The translations under genes and the position numbers were made by a program. Source: Glycomyces luteolus (GTDB taxonomy: Bacteria > Actinomycetota > Actinomycetes > Mycobacteriales > Micromonosporaceae). Taken from it: a stretch of DNA of 64,000 nt. Positions 59,966 to 64,000 of the stretch are shown here, piece after piece (position 1 is the first letter of the stretch; every line of letters starts with the position of its first letter). The stretch is from positions 1-64,000 of the forward strand of contig NZ_JAPZVP010000014.1 of the NCBI RefSeq assembly GCF_027622875.1, read 5' to 3'. The notes under the pieces are model-generated. The model was not told the DNA's origin, made no database searches, and saw only the letters and a list, made by a program, of their open reading frames with translations.

Positions 59966-60985
59966 CTATCGGGGCTTGGCGACTGACTGCCGCCGTGCCA
60001 CCGGGCAGGGCATGAGGTGCTGCACGGGCGCGGCCTCGGGGTCGTCGAGGCGGCGCAGCAGCTCCACGACCGCCCAGCGCCCCATGTCGTAGTGGGGGAG
60101 GGCGGCCGAGGTGAGCCCGGGATGCAGTGCCGGTGCGATGAGCTCCTGGTCGTCGTAGGAGACGACCGACAGGTCATTGGGGATGGACAGGCCGAGTTCG
60201 GCGGCGGCGCGGTAGACGCCCATGGCCATCCGGTCGTTGAAGCAGAAGACGGCGGTGGGCCGGTCGGGCCGCGCGAGGAGTTCGAGCGCGCCTTCGTAGC
60301 CGAGCTGCGTGGTGGCGCTCTCGACCTCCACGAGCAGCGGTTCGGGGTCGATGCCGCAGTCGCGCAACCGATCACGCCAGGTCTCGAGCCGCACCGCGCG
60401 GGCCTGGACCTCTTCGCGGGTGGTGATGTGGCCGATCCGCACGTGACCGGCGCCGGTCAGCTCGGCGAGGACGCCGAGGGTCCCGCCGCGCTCGTCGGGC
60501 ACCACTGAGGAGGCGGAGCCGTCCGCAGTCCTGGCGTCGAGCAGTACGCAAGGGGTGGAACCGATCGAGTCCGGCACCTCGACCACCTGGTGGTACATGG
60601 TCGCAAGGAGGATGCCGTCGATCTGGCGCTCCTGGAGGGCCCCGATCGCCTCCTCGGTCTCTGCCGGGTCGCCCGAGGTGTCGACCATGAGCAGCAGGAA
60701 ACCCGCTTCGCGGGCCGCGTCGTGGGCGCCGCGGATCATCTGGCCCGCGAACGGCGTGGTCGCCACGTCGTCGCCGACGAACCCGATCATCTGGGTCCGC
60801 CTGGTCCGCAGCCCCCGCGCCACCGTGTTCGGCCGGTACCCCAGCTCGGCGGCGGCGGCGCGCACCCGCTCACGCGTCTCGGGTCCGATCCGGCGGCCCC
60901 CGGTGTCGTTGAGCGCCATCGAAGCCGTGGCAGTGGAGACACCCGCCGCCTTCGCGACATCGGCCAATCGGGGCTGCTTGGTCAC
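59966..60985 (-). CDS. LacI-family repressor of the fructan operon
   Basis: A 339-residue LacI-type regulator. HTH RLADVAKAAGVSTATASMAL, hinge NTVARGLRTRRTQMIGFVGD, then the effector domain. The GTG at 60985 has AGGGAAG upstream; the longer frame reads through the operator. It is the first gene of its own operon (regulator, binding protein, two permeases, beta-fructosidase, fructokinase). Two perfect TTAATCGATTAA palindromes sit directly upstream, so autoregulation of the whole operon is likely. Confidence 0.92.
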   Translation of the reverse strand: MTKQPRLADVAKAAGVSTATASMALNDTGGRRIGPETRERVRAAAAELGYRPNTVARGLRTRRTQMIGFVGDDVATTPFAGQMIRGAHDAAREAGFLLLMVDTSGDPAETEEAIGALQERQIDGILLATMYHQVVEVPDSIGSTPCVLLDARTADGSASSVVPDERGGTLGVLAELTGAGHVRIGHITTREEVQARAVRLETWRDRLRDCGIDPEPLLVEVESATTQLGYEGALELLARPDRPTAVFCFNDRMAMGVYRAAAELGLSIPNDLSVVSYDDQELIAPALHPGLTSAALPHYDMGRWAVVELLRRLDDPEAAPVQHLMPCPVARRQSVAKPR

Positions 60986-61003
60986 CGTTGACTTCCCTTC
61001 ATC

Positions 61004-61019
61004 GGTTAATCGATTAACC
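61004..61019. promoter_or_regulatory. Operator GGTTAATCGATTAACC
   Basis: A perfect 16-base palindrome with central CG, 19 bases upstream of the LacI start codon. Confidence 0.85.
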
Positions 61020-61048
61020 ACTTTGCCAAGACGCATCCGCGAGAAATT

Positions 61049-61062
61049 GTTAATCGATTAAC
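61049..61062. promoter_or_regulatory. Second operator GTTAATCGATTAAC
   Basis: A perfect 14-base palindrome sharing its whole core with the site at 61004-61019, 44 bases between centres, about four helical turns, so cooperative binding is possible. Confidence 0.85.
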
Positions 61063-61196
61063 GGAGAATCTACGACCGGCCGGAAACAACCCGGCCACGC
61101 CCAGGTCACGGTTCGGCAACGACGCGACCGGCCGCCCGCCGACCCGTGGGCTGAGCTTCACGGCTCCGGCCCGGCCCGGGCGTGTTAGGAATGGGC

Positions 61197-62753
61197 ATGC
61201 CTCTGCACAAGTCGTATGACGCCGTGATCGTGGGCGGCGGGCACAATGGACTGGTCTCCGCCGCGTATCTCGCTCAGGCGGGGAAGCGCGTCCTCGTGCT
61301 CGAACGCCTGGGGCACACCGGAGGGGCCGCGATCTCCGCACCGGCGTTCCCCGGTGTGGACGCCCGGCTCTCGCGGTACTCGTACCTGGTGAGCCTGCTG
61401 CCGCGCCGGATCGTGGACGACCTCGGCCTGCGGTTCGAAGTGCGCAAGCGGAGCGTCTCCTCGTACACGCCGACCGAACGCGGCGGCCGCCCGACCGGAC
61501 TGCTCGTCACGCGCGATGCGGACAAGACCAGGGAGTCCTTCGCACGGCTCACCGGATCCGACCGCGAGTTCGAGGCCTGGAAGGACTTCTACGCGAAGGC
61601 CGCGCACGTCGCCGAGCGCGTGTTCCCGACCCTCACCGAGCCGCTGCCCACAGAGGAGGAACTGCGGGAGCGCGTCGGCGACGACCGGATCTGGGGCATG
61701 TTCTTCCAGCAGCCCCTCGGCGAGACGATCGAGCAGACCTTCGCCGACGACCTCGTACGCGGCGTCGTGCTCACCGACGGGCTCATCGGCACCTTCACCT
61801 CCGCATGGGCCGAGGACCTGCGCCAGAACCGGTGCTTCCTCTACCACGTGATCGGCGGCGGCACCGGCGACTGGGACGTGCCCGTGGGCGGCATGGGCGC
61901 CTTCACCGACGCGCTCGCCGACGCGGCGAAGGCGGCGGGCGCGGAGATCCTCACCGGCCATGAGGTCGCGAAGGTGGCGACGGACGGCACGCGCGCCGAG
62001 GTGTCCTACGCGAACGAGCAGGGGACCGGCACGGTCGAGGCCCGGCACGTGCTGGTGAACGCCTCGCCCGAGGCGCTGGCGGACCTGCTCGGCCGGGAGC
62101 GCCCGGAACCCGCCGAGGGGGCGCAGCTCAAGGTCAACATGCTCCTCAAGCGGCTGCCGAGGCTGCGCGACACCGAAGTCGACCCGCGCGAGGCCTTCGC
62201 CGGGACCTTCCACGTCGCCGAGTCCTTCGAGCAGCTCGAATCCGCGTACACCGAGGCGGTCTCAGGGCGGTTCCCGTCGCAGCCGCCCTCCGAGATCTAC
62301 TGCCATTCGCTCTCGGACTCCTCGATCCTCGGGGACGAGCTGGCGCGGCAGGGCTACCAGACCCTGACGCTCTTCGGATTGCACACGCCCGCAAGGCTTT
62401 TCGACGGGAGCGGGGACGAGAAGTCCCGTCTGCTCGAGGCCACCGTCGCGCAGCTCGACCGGTACCTGGACGAGCCGCTGGCCGACTGCCTCGCGATGGA
62501 CGGCGACGGGGCGCCGTGCATCGAGGCGAAGACCCCCGTCGACCTCGAACGCGACCTCCGGCTGCCGGGCGGCAACATCTTCCACCGCGACCTGTCGTGG
62601 CCGTTCCGCACCGGCGAGCCGGCGGGCCGGTGGGGCGTGGAGACCGAGCACGCCAACGTCTTCCTGTGCGGGGCCGGGGCGGTGCGCGGCGGCGGCGTGA
62701 GCGGGATTCCGGGACGAAACGCGGCCATGGCGGTCCTCGAAGCCCGGCCGTAG
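61197..62753 (+). CDS. FAD-dependent phytoene-desaturase-like oxidoreductase
   Basis: A 518-residue flavoprotein. It has N-terminal dinucleotide-binding motif VIVGGGHNGLVSAAYLAQAG followed by VLVLERLGHTGGAA, and C-terminal FLCGAGAVRGGGVSGIPGRN closing the FAD site. It belongs to the CrtI/PYROXD2-like group that is broader than carotenoid synthesis, and no carotenoid genes are near. ATG 61197 with AGGA 6 bases upstream is preferred over GTG 61182 and ATG 61191. The substrate is unknown. Confidence 0.83.
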   Translation: MPLHKSYDAVIVGGGHNGLVSAAYLAQAGKRVLVLERLGHTGGAAISAPAFPGVDARLSRYSYLVSLLPRRIVDDLGLRFEVRKRSVSSYTPTERGGRPTGLLVTRDADKTRESFARLTGSDREFEAWKDFYAKAAHVAERVFPTLTEPLPTEEELRERVGDDRIWGMFFQQPLGETIEQTFADDLVRGVVLTDGLIGTFTSAWAEDLRQNRCFLYHVIGGGTGDWDVPVGGMGAFTDALADAAKAAGAEILTGHEVAKVATDGTRAEVSYANEQGTGTVEARHVLVNASPEALADLLGRERPEPAEGAQLKVNMLLKRLPRLRDTEVDPREAFAGTFHVAESFEQLESAYTEAVSGRFPSQPPSEIYCHSLSDSSILGDELARQGYQTLTLFGLHTPARLFDGSGDEKSRLLEATVAQLDRYLDEPLADCLAMDGDGAPCIEAKTPVDLERDLRLPGGNIFHRDLSWPFRTGEPAGRWGVETEHANVFLCGAGAVRGGGVSGIPGRNAAMAVLEARP

Positions 62754-62802
62754 TCGGCCCGGCAGACGGGAGGGCGGTCCGCAGCCGTGGTCACCGCGGC
62801 CG

Positions 62803-63522
62803 TCAGGCTTCGATCGGCGGCTCTTCCTCGTCCTCGCCGGGCAGGAACGGCAGCGAGTCCTCGACTCCCAGCAGGTGGTTGGCCATGCGGATGCGCGCGT
62901 TCTCGGGCTCGTGGAAGTACAGGGCCCGCCAGATCGCGTAGTGCTCGCCGTGGGTGCGCCGGTCGATGCCCTCCTCGCGGAGGCTGCGCCACAGCCGCGC
63001 CCGCACGGTCCGGCTCGCGAAGGCCTCGATCATGCCGGTGAGCACGGAGTTGCCGGTGTGCGCGGCGATGATGCGGTGGAAGGCGATGTCGATCTCGATG
63101 ATCCGGTCATGGTCTTCCGGCGTCTTGTCGAGGATCCGCCCCGCCTCTTCCAGCAGTACCCGTGCCTCTTCGAGCGCTTCGTCGGTGATCCTGGAGGCGG
63201 CCAGCCGGGCCGCCTCGCTCTCGAGCAGCCGCCGGATGGCGTGCACTTCCCGGGCCTGGCCGTCCCCCTGGAGGTCGACTACGAAGCCCATCGGCGCGAG
63301 CAGCTGCGCGACGTCGAGCTCGGTGACGTAGGTGCCGTCGCCCTGCCGCGAGTTGAGGATGCCGAGGATCGAGAGGGCTCGGACGCCTTCGCGGAGCGAG
63401 CCGCGGGAGACGCCGAGCGTCTCGGCGAGCTCCTTCTCCACCGGCAGGCGCTCGCCGGGACGCAGCTCGCCGTTGAGGATCATGTGTTTGATGCCGTTGA
63501 CGACATCGTCCGTGCGGGACAT
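62803..63522 (-). CDS. GntR-family regulator with FCD domain
   Basis: A 239-residue FadR-type regulator. The winged helix includes GELRPGERLPVEKELAETLG and VSRGSLREGVRAL. The FCD domain (about 75-215) has probable metal ligands in EIDIAFHRI, HGEHYAI and MANHLLG. It ends in an acidic tail. The start is ATG 63522, with a promoter placing transcription at the start codon. The neighbouring Lpl-type permease tail suggests control of a sugar or uronate importer beyond the window. Confidence 0.87.
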   Translation of the reverse strand: MSRTDDVVNGIKHMILNGELRPGERLPVEKELAETLGVSRGSLREGVRALSILGILNSRQGDGTYVTELDVAQLLAPMGFVVDLQGDGQAREVHAIRRLLESEAARLAASRITDEALEEARVLLEEAGRILDKTPEDHDRIIEIDIAFHRIIAAHTGNSVLTGMIEAFASRTVRARLWRSLREEGIDRRTHGEHYAIWRALYFHEPENARIRMANHLLGVEDSLPFLPGEDEEEPPIEA

Positions 63523-63529
63523 GGATGCA

Positions 63530-63558
63530 AGTATCACCGAGTCGCGCGCGAACCGCAA
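63530..63558 (-). promoter_or_regulatory. Leaderless promoter TTGCGG-N17-GATACT
   Basis: Minus-strand -35 at 63558-63553, -10 at 63535-63530, then 7 bases to the ATG at 63522. No Shine-Dalgarno is present, so the mRNA is probably leaderless. Confidence 0.6.
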
Positions 63559-63730
63559 GAATCATCGGATCTCTCTTGTCACAACCGCTTTAATTGCGAC
63601 GGCATGACAAGGAGGCCTTCCGTTCCGGGCGCAGTGTGCAGTCTGCATTGCCCGGGCCGGAAGGCCCCCGATCGCGAGGAGTACGACAGCGAATCGACCC
63701 CCCGACCCTCACATCGTCCTCGCGACCCAC

Positions 63731-63750
63731 CCCGGGGGCGAACCCCCGGG
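63731..63750 (-). terminator. Terminator hairpin after the right-edge permease
   Basis: Perfect 8-base stem CCCGGGGG-CGAA-CCCCCGGG, 7 bases past the permease stop. Confidence 0.75.
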
Positions 63751-63757
63751 ACGTCTT

Positions 63758-64000
63758 CTATCCCTTGATGGCCCCCGTGATGACGGCCTTCGTGAAGTGC
63801 TTCTGGATGAACGGGTACATGATCACGATCGGGATCACGGTGCAGACCACGACCGCCATCTTCAGCGCGGCGGTCGGCGCCGCCTCGCCTTGGGGCTGGT
63901 ACTGCGCGGCCGCCGACGCGCCGTCGGGCAGGCCCTGGGTGGACATGAGCATCCGCTGGAGCACCACCTGGATCGGCTGGGTCTCCAGCCCGGGCGTGTA
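63758..64000 (-). CDS. LplC/YtcP-type ABC permease, cut by the window edge
   Basis: The last 80 residues of a permease: YTPGLETQPIQVVLQRMLMS continuing to VCTVIPIVIMYPFIQKHF and AVITGAIKG. The pattern matches LplC-type subunits. The N-terminal part and the rest of the operon lie beyond 64000. The C-terminal 30 residues resemble the truncated copy at 44376-44630, both ending QKHF then a short tail. Confidence 0.85.
   Translation of the reverse strand, partial: YTPGLETQPIQVVLQRMLMSTQGLPDGASAAAQYQPQGEAAPTAALKMAVVVCTVIPIVIMYPFIQKHFTKAVITGAIKG

Noticed and set aside
61197-62753. Carotenoid biosynthesis assignment for the CrtI-like flavoprotein
   Set aside because: No phytoene synthase or other carotenoid gene is nearby, and the protein groups by motif with broader PYROXD2-like oxidoreductases.

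Overview
High-GC DNA with long overlapping shadow ORFs, GTG/TTG starts, leaderless promoters, an AfsR/SARP regulator and Tat or lipoprotein exported binding proteins points to an actinomycete. A Glycomyces-like genus would fit, but this is inferred from gene style and not from a marker gene. No rRNA, tRNA or CRISPR array was seen.

Most of the window is a series of sugar and plant-polysaccharide modules, each with its own regulator and often its own ABC importer. Left to right: (1) 294-5392, a FadR-type GntR regulator divergent from an importer and an enolase-superfamily dehydratase. (2) 5647-8979, convergent secreted lectin-tagged esterase and GH43 arabinofuranosidase. (3) 9223-13563, an L-fuconate dehydratase/LacI/zinc dehydrogenase/SDR module with two matching LacI palindromes. 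(4) 13690-24069, a galactan locus: binding protein, two permeases, two different GH53 galactanases, a LacI regulator and a secreted lectin-tagged hydrolase, with related operators. (5) 24354-27325, a secreted rhamnogalacturonan acetylesterase and a divergent LacI regulator. (6) 32305-36686, an Lpl/Yes-type importer with a DUF624 protein. (7) 53206-60985, a complete fructan module: secreted GH32, LacI, importer, cytosolic beta-fructosidase and fructokinase. A GntR regulator and the tail of another Lpl-type permease occupy the right edge.

The glycan modules are interrupted by other blocks. 27333-31790 is a one-strand set of alpha/beta hydrolase, EthD-like protein, TetR and ABC exporter behind a near-consensus promoter. 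36700-38644 is a LysR/aldo-keto reductase pair. 38717-42099 is a scrapyard: an antisense murF tail, a vanH fragment, a 5'-deleted and frameshifted vanA, an apparently intact vanX, a D,D-carboxypeptidase tail, a secreted-protein tail and a phosphotransferase gene. It looks like the remains of a glycopeptide-resistance cluster. 42100-43671 is non-coding and holds two unrelated tandem-repeat arrays. 43672-44630 is a cytosolic acetylesterase next to a decapitated permease. 44697-48308 has a DUF2089/membrane/SHOCT-like operon, DUF389 and TrkH. 48560-52933 has an orphan SARP regulator, a secreted metzincin and a secreted protein of unknown function.

The likely logic is that secreted, carbohydrate-binding enzymes cut pectin side chains, arabinoxylan and fructan outside the cell. 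Dedicated lipoprotein-dependent importers bring in oligosaccharides, cytosolic enzymes finish the job, and local LacI or GntR repressors gate each module. Start sites were chosen by ribosome-binding sites and often differ from the longest ORF. Operators and promoters are read by eye and untested.
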